64,000 nt of DNA. It comes from Protea cynaroides. Lineage: Eukaryota > Streptophyta > Magnoliopsida > Proteales > Proteaceae. The notes beneath the pieces were generated by a model that searched no databases, was not told the origin of the DNA, and saw nothing but the letters and a program-made list of their open reading frames with translations. Position 1 is the stretch's first letter; the number at the start of each line of letters is the position of its first letter. The stretch is taken from NCBI GenBank assembly GCA_028583415.1, contig CM053269.1:31500254-31564253 (forward strand). Reading direction: 5' to 3'. This document shows positions 1 through 11,099 of this stretch, piece after piece. A program made the position numbers and the translations under genes.

Positions 1-228
1 CATTTTTACCTTAAAAAATTTTAGGGGCGCTACAAGAAGCTTATTTCGAAGACCATTAAAAAAAGAAAAGAAAAAAAAAAGCTTGATTTAATAATTTTAA
101 TTTTACTTGGTTTTTGTACACTTTGTGTTGTTGGTCAGAATTTTTCTTTGGGATTTGTTTTTAATTAGTTTTTATTTATTTATTATTTATTATTTTTTTT
201 GGATCCATTGTATGGGTATCTTGGTTAA

Positions 229-1887
229 TGACTCGATCTTCTAACTCTGGTGAATTGATATTTGATCAAGAACCCGAAGAAACTTTACACCGATTAAGGA
301 AAGAAGCTAAGAAAATCCTGGCAGAATAGGTTTCAACATCACAATGGTAGAGGAAGCCATGGCTGAAAACAGGACTTTAAAAGAGCTGGCTGCTCCTAAT
401 CTAAACCAGCAACCTTTGTGTATTGAATTTCCAAATCTAGAAGCGGCGTTTGAATTAAAATGGGGACTAATCCATTTACTACCCAAATTTTGTGGGCTTG
501 CAGGAGAAGATCCTCATAAGCATTTGAAGGAATTTCACGTGGTATGCTCTAGCATGAAACCGTAGGGTATTATAGAGGCACATATTAAGCTATGCGTTTT
601 TCCATTCTCTTTAGATGAATATGCTAAAGATTTGTTGTACTACCTTCCCTTTGGTACAATCAATTCATGGAATGAGATGAAACGCCAATTTTTAGAGAAA
701 TATTTTCCTGCATCCAAAGCGGCAAATATAAGGAAAGAGATATGTGGAATTCGACAACACCATAAAGAAACATTATATGAGTATTGGAAACGCTTCAAGA
801 AGCTTTGCGCAAGCTGCCCATACCATCAAATTAGTGACCAGTTTTTGATTCAATATTTCTATGAAGGATTGTTACCAATGGAGAGGAGTATGGTGGACGC
901 CGCTAGTGGAGGAGTTTTAGTTGACAAAACTCCAAAAGCCGCGAAAAGGTTAATTTCTAATATGACTGTAAATTCGCAACCATTTGGTACAAGGATGGAG
1001 CAAACATCGAAGAAAGTTAATGAGGTAAGTACATCAAACCTTGAACGTCAGATTTCTTATTTAACTTCTTTGGTGAGACAAATGGCTGTAGAAAATTTGC
1101 AAACAGTTAAAGCGTGTGGCATTTGCTCAGCCACCAGTCATGCTACGGATATGTATCCCACACTTCAAGAAGATACACCAGTCTAACAAGCAAATGCCAT
1201 GGGAGGATTTCAAGGAAAACCTCAGCGAAAGTATGATCCATACTCAAACTCATACAACCCTGGATGGAGAGATCACCCAAATCTGAGTTATGGGAATCAA
1301 GTTGCCCAGAATCGTTACCAACCCCCATTCTAACCTAGGCAGCAAGCAAATCAAAGTATGTCACTTGATGAGATTGTTAAGGCACTGGGTAGCAATACAC
1401 AACAGTTTCAACATGAGACAAGAAATAGCATTCAGAATATAGAGAAGCGGATTGGTCAACTGCAACTTCAATAAGCAAACTTGAAGCTCAAGGATCTAGA
1501 AAGTTGCCATCTCAGACCATCATAAATCCACATGAGAATGCAAACGCCATTACATTACGGAATGGAAGAGAACTTGAGTCCTCCATTGCTAAATCTGTAG
1601 ATTCGACCAAGACAGTTCAAGAAGAAACAAAAGCCGATAGCGAGGATGTAAATTTTTCTAAAGTAAAATCTCAACTAGTTGTGCATAATTCTACTAATTT
1701 TGTTCCTCTCCCTTTTCCTAGCAGACTGTCTAAATCGAAAAAGGAAGAACAAGAGAAAGAAATTCTTGAGACTTTTCGAAAGGTAGAAATAAACATACCT
1801 CTACTTGATGCCATTAAGCAAGTCCCAAGGTATGCAAAATTTCTCAAAGAGTTGTGCACTTCAAAGAAAAAGTTAAGGGGTGATTAG
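229..1887 (+). pseudogene. gag: Athila-type gag, broken by stops and frameshifts
   Basis: The likely start is the ATG at 229 (MTRSSNSGEL...). A TAG follows at about codon 34 and the frame changes before 344. From 344 the gag core reads through PNLEAAFELKWGLIHLLPKF, a stop at 563-565, then the same frame to 1,186 (EICGIRQHHKETLYEYWKRF). A stop at 1,184, a stop near 1,331 and a shift near 1,465 follow before the tail with LPSQTIINPHENANAITLRNG (about 1,504-1,580). These blocks are typical of the Athila capsid region and the gag-protease linker. The protein would coat the RNA in virus-like particles. At least four stops and two shifts make it non-functional. Confidence 0.82.
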
Positions 1888-2560
1888 AAAATCAGTGTAA
1901 GGGAGAACGTATCAGCAGTTATTCAGCTGAAGTTACCCCCAAAATGCAAGGATCCAGGTATGTTTACGATTCCATGTATGATTGATAATACTATGTTTGA
2001 ATGTGCCATGTTAGACTTAGGTGCATCCATAAATGTCATACCATACTCAATTTATGCATCTTTAAATTTGGGTCCTTTGAATATAACATGTGTAATTATC
2101 CAATTAGCTGAGTAATTGAGGATGTTTTGGTATAGGTAAATGAGTTAATTTTTCCTGCTGATTTTTATATTTTGAATATGGAAGACGATAATTCCCAAAT
2201 CCTACCCCAATACTATTAGGAAGACCTTTCCTCAAAATCGCTAAAACAAATATTGATGTCCATGATGGTACCCTTACCATGGAGTTCGATGGAGAAATTA
2301 TCAAATTCAATATATTTGAGGCTATGAGGTATCCTCACTCTGATGTTCAATCTGTATTTTCTATTGATGTAGTTGATGTGTTTGTGCATGAGGTTTTTGA
2401 ATTGAGCTAGGAGGATGAGCTGGATGTAGTACTTATTCAAGGATTGAGAAAGACTGAAACAACAATGCATCTGAGTCCTGAGATTGAAGAAATGATTATG
2501 GCATTACAATCATTACCTCCATTTACTAAAGAGTATGAAGTTAAGAAATTGAATTTAATA
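1888..2560 (+). pseudogene. Retroviral-type aspartic protease region of the Athila element
   Basis: After the stop at 1,885-1,887 the same frame continues with LPPKCKDPGMFTIPCMI and then MLDLGASINVIPYSIYASL. The active-site Asp codon is at 2,014-2,016 in a D-L-G-A motif, the variant usual in Athila-type elements. Downstream the frame is lost near 2,110. Recognisable remains of the flap and C-terminal part (LGRPFL-like, then DGEIIKFNIFEAMRYP) are scattered up to about 2,400 in other frames. The enzyme would process the polyprotein; this copy cannot. Confidence 0.75.
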
Positions 2561-2605
2561 CCATCTCATGACAAACTGTTACCTTCTGTTGTGTAGGCAC
2601 CAATC

Positions 2606-4180
2606 TTGGAACTAAAACCTCTTCCTAACCACCTTAAGTATGCTTATCTAGGATATGATGAGTTATTACCTGTTATCATTGTAAAGAACTTGACAAGTGT
2701 GCAAGAAGAGAGTTTTTTGAGAGTGATACGGGACAACAAAACAACAATTGGTTGCATTATAGCTGACATCAAGGGCATAAGTCCATCAATGTGCATGCAT
2801 CGAATCTTATTGGAAGATGGTGCCAAACCAAACCGAGAAGCTCAAAGGAGACTAAACCCTCAGATGATGGAGGTAGTAAAGAAGGAGATTCTAAAGTTAT
2901 TGGATGCATGAATCATTTACCCAATTTCAAATTGCAAATGGGTAAGTTCAATCCAAGTTGTGCCGAAAAAGTCTGGAGTGACAATGGTCAAGAACCAAGA
3001 CAATGAATTCGTTCCCACAAGGATTGTGAATGGATGGAGGATGTACAAAGACTACCGCAAGCTAAACGCAATGACAAGGAAAAATCATTTTCCTCTACCA
3101 CTTATTGATCAGATGCTTGAGCGATTAGCAGGTAAGTATTTTTACTGTTTTCTTGATGGGTATTTGGGTTATAATCAAATTGTGATTGCATCAGAGGATC
3201 AGGAAAAAATAGTATTTACATGCCCATTTGGGACTTTTGCTTTTAGGAGAATGCCTTTTGGGCTTTGTAATGCACCAGGTACATTTCAGAGATGCATGAT
3301 GAGCATATTTTCAGATTTAATAGAAAATTGCATTGAAGTTTTCATGGATGATTTTACGATATATGGTAATTCATTTGATGCTTGTTTGGATAGTCTATCT
3401 CGGGTGCTTAAACGTTGCATTGAAACAAACCTTGTTCTGAATTTTGAAAAATGCCATTTCATGGTAGAACAAGGAATAGTTTTAGGACATGTAGTTTCAA
3501 GTAAGGGTATTGAGGTCGATAAGGCAAAAATTGATTTAATTGTAAACTTACCCTACCCCACAAGTTTGCGGGAAGTGCGTTGGTTTCTTGGCCATGCAGG
3601 TTTTTATCGCAGATTCATTAAGGACTTCTCAAAGATTGTCTTACAATTGTCCAGACTATTGCAAAAAGAGGTGTCCTTTGAGTTTGGTCAAGAGTGCAAG
3701 GAAGCTTTTGACAAGCTAAAATCTGTATTGACTACGACTCTCATTATCCAACGCCTTGATTGGAGTTCTCCATTTGAGATAATGTGTGATGCGAGCAATT
3801 ATGCGGTTGGAGCAGTCTTAGGACAACGTGTTGGCAAGCAAGCTTATGTGATTCATGCATCCCAGACACTCAATGCGGCTCAGTGCAATTATTTTACGAC
3901 CGAAAAAGAGCTTTTAGCTATAGTGTTTGCATTAGATAAATTTCGATCTTATTTACTTGGGTCTAAAGTGATTGTATTTTCTGACCATGCAGCATTGAAG
4001 TATCTATTGACGAAGAAGGAGTCGAAGCCTAGATTGATCAGGTGGAATCTTCTGTTGCAAAAGTTTGATTTTGAGATCAAAAACAAAAAATGAGCTGAAA
4101 ATCTAATAGCATATCACTTGAGTCAGTTGGCAAGAGAAGAGAATCCCGAGCCCTTGAACGAATTCTTTCCCGATAAGCAT
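2606..4180 (+). pseudogene. Reverse transcriptase and RNase H of the Athila element
   Basis: One frame runs from 2,606 with single stops at 2,909-2,911 and 4,091-4,093. The RT part has the primer-grip region VPKKSGVTMVKNQDNEFVPT, the fingers motif YRKLNAMTRKNHFPLPLIDQ, FPFG/MPFGLCNAPGTFQ and the catalytic box F-M-D-D at 3,341-3,352. RNase H begins near 3,770 with MCDASNYAVGAVLGQ (first Asp), then TEKELLAIVFALDKFRSYL and FSDHAALKYL. The sequence beyond the stop at 4,091 (AENLIAYHLSQLAREE) is the conserved end of RNase H. Apart from the two stops the region is well preserved. Confidence 0.88.
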
Positions 4181-4249
4181 TTATTCACTCTACAAAGTAT
4201 GGTTCCATGGTATACTGATCTGGTAAATTATTTAGTTGGTAGGGTCATA

Positions 4250-5502
4250 CCTGATGGATAAGTAGAGCAAAAAAGGACAAACTTAAAAGCGAGGCAAAAT
4301 ACTATGTATGGGATGATCCGTACTTGTGGAGATATTGTTCGGATCAAACTATTAGGAGATGTGTGCTTGATTCTGAAATTCAGTCTGTTCTTACTTTTTG
4401 TCATGCTTATGCTTGTGGAGGTCATTTCAGACCCAAAAGAACAGCTAAGAAAGTGTTAGATAGTGGTTTTTATTGGCCTACATTATTTCTTGATGCTTAT
4501 GTCATTTGTAAGACATGTGAACAGTGCCAAAAGACAGGAAGTTTAACCCGTAGGAATGAGATGATACAAACCCCAATACTTATATGTGAACTTTTTGATG
4601 TGTGGGGTATTGATTTTATGGGTCCATTTCTTTCGTCTTTTGGTTTTGTTTATATATTGCTTACAGTTGATTATGTTTCGAAATGGGTAGAAGCAATCAC
4701 CACCAAAACTAATGATTCCAAGGTTGTTATAGGTTTTATCAGGTTTAAAATTTTTAGTAGGTTCGGGATACCAAGAGCACTGATTAGTGATCAAGGAACT
4801 CATTTCTACAATAGGCCACTGGAGGCGTTGCTAAAGAAGTATGATGTTTTTCATAAAACATCTACACCCTACCCCCCTCAAACAAATGGACAAGCTGAAG
4901 TATCCAATAGAGAAGTCAAATCTATTTTGGAGAAGACTGTGAAACCAAACAGAAAGGATTGGAGCCTTCGACTTGATGATGCATTATGGGCTTACCGAAC
5001 AGCATACAAGATGTCTATTGGGATGTCCCCTTATCAGTTAATTTTTGGTAAGTCATGTCACCTTCCTGTAGAATTAGAGCACAAGGCTTATTGGACAGTC
5101 AAGAGTTGCAACATGGAGATGGACGATGCTAGTATGCATAGGAAATTGCAATTGCAAGAATTGGAAGAGATACGACTTGTGGCTTATGAGAATTCAAGCA
5201 TATACATGGACAAGACTAAGGCGTTTCATGACAAGAGGATTATGAGGAAGCAATTTGTAATTGGACAGAAAGTCTTGCTTTACAATTCGAGACTTAAATT
5301 GATGTCTGGTAAGTTACGTTCTCATTGGATTGGACCCTTTGAAATTACTAATGTGTTTCCTTATGGTACAATTGAAGTTCGAAGTTTCGAAACTAACAAG
5401 GTTTTCAAGGTTAATGGGCATCGACTCAAGACGTTCTATGAAGGCTTTCATGAGCATACTATAGATGAAGTACAATTGGGGGATCCCATTTATTCTGATT
5501 GA
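4250..5502 (+). pseudogene. Integrase of the Athila element
   Basis: After a frameshift near 4,285 an open frame runs to the TGA at 5,500. The zinc-binding part shows H..H..C..C (CHAYACGGH to CKTCEQC). The catalytic triad is visible: Asp at 4,612 (GIDFMGP), Asp at 4,789 (SDQGTHF) and Glu at 4,897 (GQAE), with 35 residues between the last two, as expected for a D,D-35-E integrase. The C-terminal GKLRSHWIGPFEI motif is the usual gypsy integrase tail. This domain is intact, but the shift and upstream stops separate it from the rest of the polyprotein. Confidence 0.87.
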
Positions 5503-5948
5503 GGAGTATTGAGTCGAGCTAACGACGTTAAATACAAGCGTTGCTTGGGAGGCAACCCAAGAAATCGGATTTGTTTTTCTTATCATTTTTAATTACTTTT
5601 CTTTACATCTTTCCATTACATTTTTAACTTCTATTGGGGACAATGTCAGATTTAAGTGTGGGGGGAGGAATTAGGATTTCTCTTTTGTTTTATTTTTATT
5701 TTTATTTTTTAAGTTTTGTTTTTAATTTTTGTATGATGTGTTAGAGAAAAAAAATAAATAAATAATGGTTGAATTTTTAAAATTAAAAAAAAAAAATTTC
5801 ACTTCAATAGACTAAGAAAATATATATGCCATGGATTAGAACTATTTGAACTTAAAAAAATTACATATATGAATTAGTTGAAACAACTTGCTAAATGAAC
5901 TTTGCATTACATTGATAGTTGCATTTAGAGGTAAAGCATGCATGCAGG
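5503..5948 (+). other. Conserved non-coding sequence after Athila integrase
   Basis: Directly after the integrase stop comes the motif TTGCTTGGGAGGCAACCCAA (about 5,541-5,560), an imperfect palindrome able to form a hairpin. It is followed by a purine tract AAGTGTGGGGGGAGGAA at about 5,655-5,671. Both are found in this position in many plant Athila-type elements. The tract resembles a polypurine tract but is far from the LTR. The rest is AT-rich with no coding sequence. The stretch ends at the CACTA insertion. Confidence 0.65.
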
Positions 5949-5951
5949 TTT
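5949..5951. repeat. Target-site duplication TTT, left side of CACTA
   Basis: TTT directly precedes CACTACAAC and is repeated at 12,853-12,855 after the right terminus. Confidence 0.75.
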
Positions 5952-6415
5952 CACTACAACAATATTGATTTTTGGTGACAGAAATTGGCAACGGAAACCA
6001 AATTCCCGTGGCAAAAAAACATTTTAGCCAACGGGACTCAGATTCTCGTGGCTAAAAATAAGGAGTTCAGAGACGGACCCTAAATTCCTGTGGCCAAAAT
6101 TATTTTTGGCAACGGAAACAAAATTCCCGTGGGAAAAAACAATTTTAGCCACGGGAATTTAGATTTCCACGGTTAAAAATCAAAGATTTTAAAGAGGGCA
6201 CTTAAATTTCTATGGGAAAAATAATTTTTGGTCACGGGAGCCAAATTTCCATGGCCAAAAATAATTTTAGCCACGGAAAGTTAGATTCCCGTGGCTAAAA
6301 ATCAAAGAACAGGAAGGAGATATATTTTTTTTGGCAACGGGAACCTTAAATCCCGTGGCCGAAATAGATTATTTCCAACGATATTTGGTTCTCGCGGCCG
6401 AAATTAACAGAGTTC
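5952..6415. repeat. Left subterminal repeat region of the CACTA element
   Basis: At least ten degenerate copies of a short word, such as GGCAACGGAAACCAAATTCC or GCCACGGGAATTTAGATTCC, alternate in both orientations with CCCGTGGC(C/T)AAAAAT. In En/Spm elements such arrays bind the TNPA-type protein; that role is inferred here. Confidence 0.75.
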
Positions 6416-6639
6416 CCTCCTATTCCCATCCCGTCTCACCAACCCACGTCCCTTCGACAAGCTTCGCGCGAGTCTTTTCCTCTCCCAACACTCTTCTAAG
6501 CTTTTCTTCTCTCTCTAAGCTTTTCCTCTCCCAGCTCTCTCAAATTCTGGCATTTCGTCTCCCAGTAGGTGTATTTCGGTTTTGCTCTCCCAGTTCTCTC
6601 CTCTCAACTCTCACCGAACGATGTTTTTGCGATTTTGCA

Positions 6640-7110
6640 TCTCTGTTTTTGCTTTTCCTCACTGTAATGTTGCATATCACTGTTAGAGGCTGCAGCGTGG
6701 GTTTTCGGTGCAGAGTCTTGATTGTTTTCACCTGCTGATTCATTCCTTCTGCTTTTCCTCTCACTGTACTATTGCATATCACTGATAAAGGCTGCAGTGT
6801 GGGTTTCGGTTTCGGTGCAGAGTCTGGATCAAGAAGCTTTGAGAAGAAGCCAAGCAGAAGTCTCGATCGAATCCCTTTGAATCTTCTCAGTGCAGAGTCT
6901 CGATCGTTTTCACCTGCACGTTTGTTCCTTCTGCTTTTCCTCTCACTGTATTGTTGCATATCACTGATAGAGGCTGCAGTATGGGTTTCGATTTTGGTGC
7001 AGAGTCTAGATCAAGAAGCTTTGAGAAGAAGCCAAGCAGAAGTCTCATTCGAATCTCTTCGAATTTTCTCGGTGCAGAGTCTCGATCGTTTTCACCTACA
7101 GGTTCATTCC
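6640..7110. repeat. 182-bp tandem repeat in the CACTA leader, about 2.5 copies
   Basis: The phrase TTTTCACCT starts at 6,725, 6,907 and 7,089, exactly 182 bp apart. Each full unit carries CACTGATA(A/G)AGGCTGCAGT, a TTTCGGTG/GATTTTGGTG block and AGAAGCTTTGAGAAGAAGCC. A third, shortened unit (about 6,640-6,724) lacks the middle part. The tract is pyrimidine-rich and open in several frames, but the frames are not protein-like. Confidence 0.85.
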
Positions 7111-7396
7111 CCTCTCTCATTGTCTTCACCAGGTTCATTCCTCTCACAACCCCATTAAAACCTAACTGAGATGTAAATGGTTGGTTTATGTCTTTTAATG
7201 ATTTTTTTTATGGTTATGCCGGAAATGATAGGTGGATTTGGTAATTGGTCTGTTCCGATTCTGATAGGTGCACCTGACATGGCATTTCCACGATCAAATA
7301 ATGTTTCATTCTGGTTGTTGCCACCAAGTCTGTTGCTCCTCTTAACCCAGCCTTAGTAGAAGTTGGTAGCGGCACACCAAAGCTTCGTTCCCTCTC

Positions 7397-7445
7397 AGAC
7401 TACTTATCAGTTTCTATCAAGCAGATAGAAACTGATAAGTAGTCT
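7397..7445. repeat. Perfect 22-bp inverted repeat with 5-base loop
   Basis: The left arm 7,397-7,418 and right arm 7,424-7,445 are exact reverse complements around the loop AAGCA. The arms contain CTTATCAGTTTC and GAAACTGATAAG. Outside the arms, CCCT and AGGG extend the pairing after a 3-base mismatch. It lies in the non-coding leader of the CACTA element. Confidence 0.9.
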
Positions 7446-7865
7446 AAAAGGGAAGTTTTAATATTTCATCTTAATATGTTGGTGGCTTGAGTTTCGACCT
7501 GATCAACAATCCTGCTTAAACCAGAAATCTCATTTTTGAAAGAGATTCTAAAATTATACTGGGAAAAAAAACAAGAAAAAGATGAGCCCAAACCAACTAC
7601 TTAAAAAACTGACTTGAGAATGAGCTTCGAGACAATTTAAAAAAGAAAAGAAAGAAAAAAAGGTCTTTACTTCTCATTTTTTGAAATAATTTTGTATCTT
7701 TAGTTGGAATAGTTTGTGTGACTCCAAGAGCCTGCTGATCTTGATAGCTAACTGGAGAGCTAGATTCTATTCATTCAAGGGGGGAAAAAGGATCATTTTT
7801 CTTGTTTTTTTAGAGTTTAGTATTACTTATCATCAGCATCTAGAACTTTTAACAAATATTCTGAA

Positions 7866-7868
<3 letters not shown>

Positions 7869-7908
<40 letters not shown>
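7869..7908. repeat. (AT)n microsatellite
   Basis: About 20 uninterrupted AT units. Confidence 0.95.
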
Positions 7909-7911
<3 letters not shown>

Positions 7912-8428
7912 TTGAAAGATTGGCACTGTAGCAGCCAAGTAATTACATCTCTTTGGGTAATCATTTGCAGATCTTGAGTGGGGAGAACAAGTGAGATTCA
8001 ATCTTGGTTTGATCTCTGCTTGGTCCTTCCCCTGTTTCCCTCCCCCTTTCCAAAGAGATGTGATGTTACTTCTAAATTCGATGATTGTTTCAGTAAAAAT
8101 TGAGGCAAACTGACAATTTTGTTCTAACATAATTCTATGATTGTTTGTAATAATGATTAGGGATGTGAGATGAATGGGTGGTGCTTTTTTCCAGTATTTT
8201 TATTCTTGAATTGAATAGTGGGTTGCTTTTGAATCATTGATAGACATTGTGATACAGCCTCATCCATTGCCAAGGGGAGGATAGACATTGTGGATCCTAC
8301 CTCAGGGGAAATAGCTTGTTAATCATTGCTACTTAGGTATATGTCAGGGATAAACTAATTTTTATGCACCATTTGATTACAATTTATTTGAAAACAGGTT
8401 TGGAATTTAAATTACAACTTTGTTGTCA

Positions 8429-9977
8429 ATGAGTCAGGAGGGCGACAATGCCAGTATTGGCATATCACCAGCAGGAGGTAAGTAAGTTAAAATGTTACGT
8501 TTGAAATGGTAAAAATATCTATATTTTTGTCCTTTTTCTTTGCTTATCTCTTTGTATAATGTTTCATTTTAGAATAACACTATTTTTTTGTATTAAATTA
8601 GAGAAAAGGAAGAGAGGCCAAAGGGGAAAAACCTTGGCCCCGTCAACTCTTATGCGTAAAAAGCCCATTGATGTAGAGGTAAATGCTTACCACCAATCGT
8701 GTAATAGGGAGACATCCAACAAAGTCGCTACATGGATTGGTTGTGTAGCAAGAGACCTGAAATATCTTTCTTGGGACTTTGACAATTGGAGGCTTATACC
8801 TAAACATGTAAAGGAAGATGCATGAAAAAGAATCAAGGTAACACCTATATATTGTATTTTTAATAGGTATACATTTTAGTTATCTTATGCATAGTGCACC
8901 ACCTTGTTTTCTTTCCTTTTACCTAATATTAAATTTATTTACATAATGCTATTTTGCAGGAAAAATTTGTTCTACAAGAAGATAGTAAATCATGGGTCCT
9001 ATCAGAGCTTAATAGTAGATGGAGAGAATATAAACATTCTCTTAAGATTGACTACTATGACAAGTTTGATACTAATGAAGAAAGAAAAGCAAATATAGAC
9101 ACTTCGATTATGCCAGAAGAGAAGTGGTATGCTATGTTTACTACGTGGGATAAGCTAGAGAAGAAGGTAATTTTTAATATTCTTCCTTCGCTTAGCACTG
9201 ATTTAGTTGACCTTATTTGTCTAAAATTAGCCACTTGCTTTTTCCAATTCTTGCTATTTATGTAGGTCATATGTCAAAGAAATAGGGAGCATAGGGGCAA
9301 ACAACATCTCCGACATACAATGGGAAGGACTCCTGCTGTTGTAGTACGCGAGGAAATGGTAATCAACTTATGCTGGTTTAAGTCAATTTGTAAATTACGC
9401 GTGCGCAATTCATTTATTGATTTTATTTTTTGGGACACAGCAACGTGCAAATCCAAATCATGAACCTCCTACTCGAATTGAAATGTTCGAAGTGACCCAC
9501 AGATATAAAAAGATTGAAAGATTTGCAAATGAGGAAACTGCAACAACTATGGTATGAAAATAGGTTTACATTTTTTTTTTAATTAATGACCATCACTGAT
9601 ATCTTATGACATGACTTTATATGTTGCCTAAACACTTGTAGGCAAACCTATATGAGGGACTTCAATAAAGGAGCCAGGACAGTCAAGCTGATCCAATAGT
9701 TCATGAAGAAGTATTTAAAGAGGTAATGGCACCGGAACATCATAGTAGAGTTCGGCTCATGGGCCCTACAGTAAAACCTACACAAATATATGGTACAAAG
9801 GCACAACAGTTTGAGCGTCAATCCCAGGAGATGCGAGAAATGAGGGAATTACTAAAAAGGCAGCAAGATCATATCGAAAGGCAAGGCCAAGTACCAGCGG
9901 GATTGTCCCAACAATTCTACAATTTCTTGGACAAATTTAAAACATCAGAGACTCAACCACCATTACAGACTCAATGA
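8429..9977 (+). pseudogene. CACTA transposase-24/TNPA-like gene, six exons, two in-frame stops
   Basis: Six exons join with consistent GT..AG borders and phases: 8,429-8,477; 8,602-8,837; 8,960-9,166; 9,266-9,358; 9,441-9,551; 9,642-9,977. Together they give 344 codons. The product resembles the plant transposase-24/PTTA-type protein of CACTA elements: a basic start (KRKRGQRGKT), a W-rich block (WIGCVARDLKYLSWDFDNW), ELNSRWREYKHSLK, KWYAMFTTWDKLEKK, and a C-terminal coiled-coil segment with ERQSQEMREMRELLKRQQDH. A TGA at 8,823-8,825 stands where Trp is expected, and a TAA lies near 9,666. Such proteins bind subterminal repeats. With two stops and no catalytic partner this copy is presumably inactive. 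Confidence 0.8.
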
Positions 9978-10904
9978 CCACCATCACCTCTTTCGTATTG
10001 TATAAGGTATGCCATGTCTATAACAACCTTGCAGTTGAGAACATATCAGGTTTCAAATTGCTGATCACTAGTGATCTTTTGCTTGATAAGAAGAAAACCT
10101 GATTCCTCCCAACATGCTACAACATTGTTTCATTGAATACATGATGCTATTAGTTCTGATTACATTGCACATTAAAAAAGTGTACACGGTACGATTTCTT
10201 GTGCACTTGGAAGATCCCTACCCCTACCTACACCCTACCCCAACTCAAAAAAAAAATCTAGATGATGTGAATCTTTAACCTTTTGATATCTACATTCTTT
10301 GTTGGAACTATGTAAATGGCTATTGTGAGTTCTCAGAAATTTTCAAATAATGAGAGTATGAGTGCTTTGGTGTGATGATCTGATAGAATATTTCCCTCAT
10401 ATATATGATAGTAGGGGAAACCTATTGTTGCATATTCTATGAGATCCTGTTTATTGACTTCCACATAGAGGATCTACATTCTCCTACGAGAAAAAGAGAA
10501 AAAAAAAAATCACACCATTCTTAGGGTGGCAACCCTTCACTTTATCATCAGATTTCTTTATGAGTTTTGTGAACTGTGTAAAAAGTACTTAAGGGTGGTG
10601 ACCAAATCAGATTAATTTATGGAGATATCAAATACTGTAGGAAGCTATTGGTATTAATTAGCAAAAGGAAACACGAAAAATCAGAAGGCACTAATAGAAG
10701 GCATAGATATAGTTCTTTTTCGTCACAATTTTTCTCTACTTCAATTCACGTGTAACTACAATCTCAAATTTGTTGCGGATGCACGATGAGGACAAAAAAT
10801 CCATTGTTTTGGTGAGCATTATCAACAAATGTTGATGCTATAGAAGTGTAATTTCACTTCTACTGATTCCACCTAACTGCAACTATGATTTGGTTCCAGT
10901 GCAG

Positions 10905-11095
10905 GTATGTTAAGGCTTTTTTTATCATTTGCTGGTTGCAATGTGGTTTTGGCAGCTATTGCTGCAGCCCTATGTGCATACATAGCCCCCACAGCAGCTG
11001 GGTCTGGCATACCTGAAGTGAAAACCTATCTTAATGGTGTTGATGCTTATTCCATTTTGGCTTCCATTTTGGCTCCAAGTACTCTCTTTGTAAAG
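10905..11095 (+). pseudogene. Captured exon fragment of a CLC-type chloride channel/antiporter
   Basis: Between an AG acceptor (10,903-10,904) and a GTGAGT donor (11,096) lies one exon coding a hydrophobic helix and then AAGSGIPEVKTYLNGVDAYS. This is the signature selectivity-filter region (G-S-G-I-P-E) of plant CLC proteins of the CLC-c/d type. A short in-frame duplication (TTGGCTTCCATT) gives SILASILAPS where the family has SILAPS. No neighbouring CLC exons are seen, and flanking sequence looks intronic. It lies inside the CACTA element, so it is best read as a transduplicated host fragment rather than a gene. Confidence 0.8.
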
Positions 11096-11099
11096 GTGA

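Noticed and set aside
5503..5948. Env-like gene after the Athila integrase
   Set aside because: Neither here nor in the continuation after 12,856 is there an open frame with a signal peptide or membrane segment.
6331..7169. Several open frames of 70-140 codons in the CACTA leader
   Set aside because: They arise from the 182-bp tandem repeat and a pyrimidine-rich tract; all frames are equally open and none resembles a protein family.
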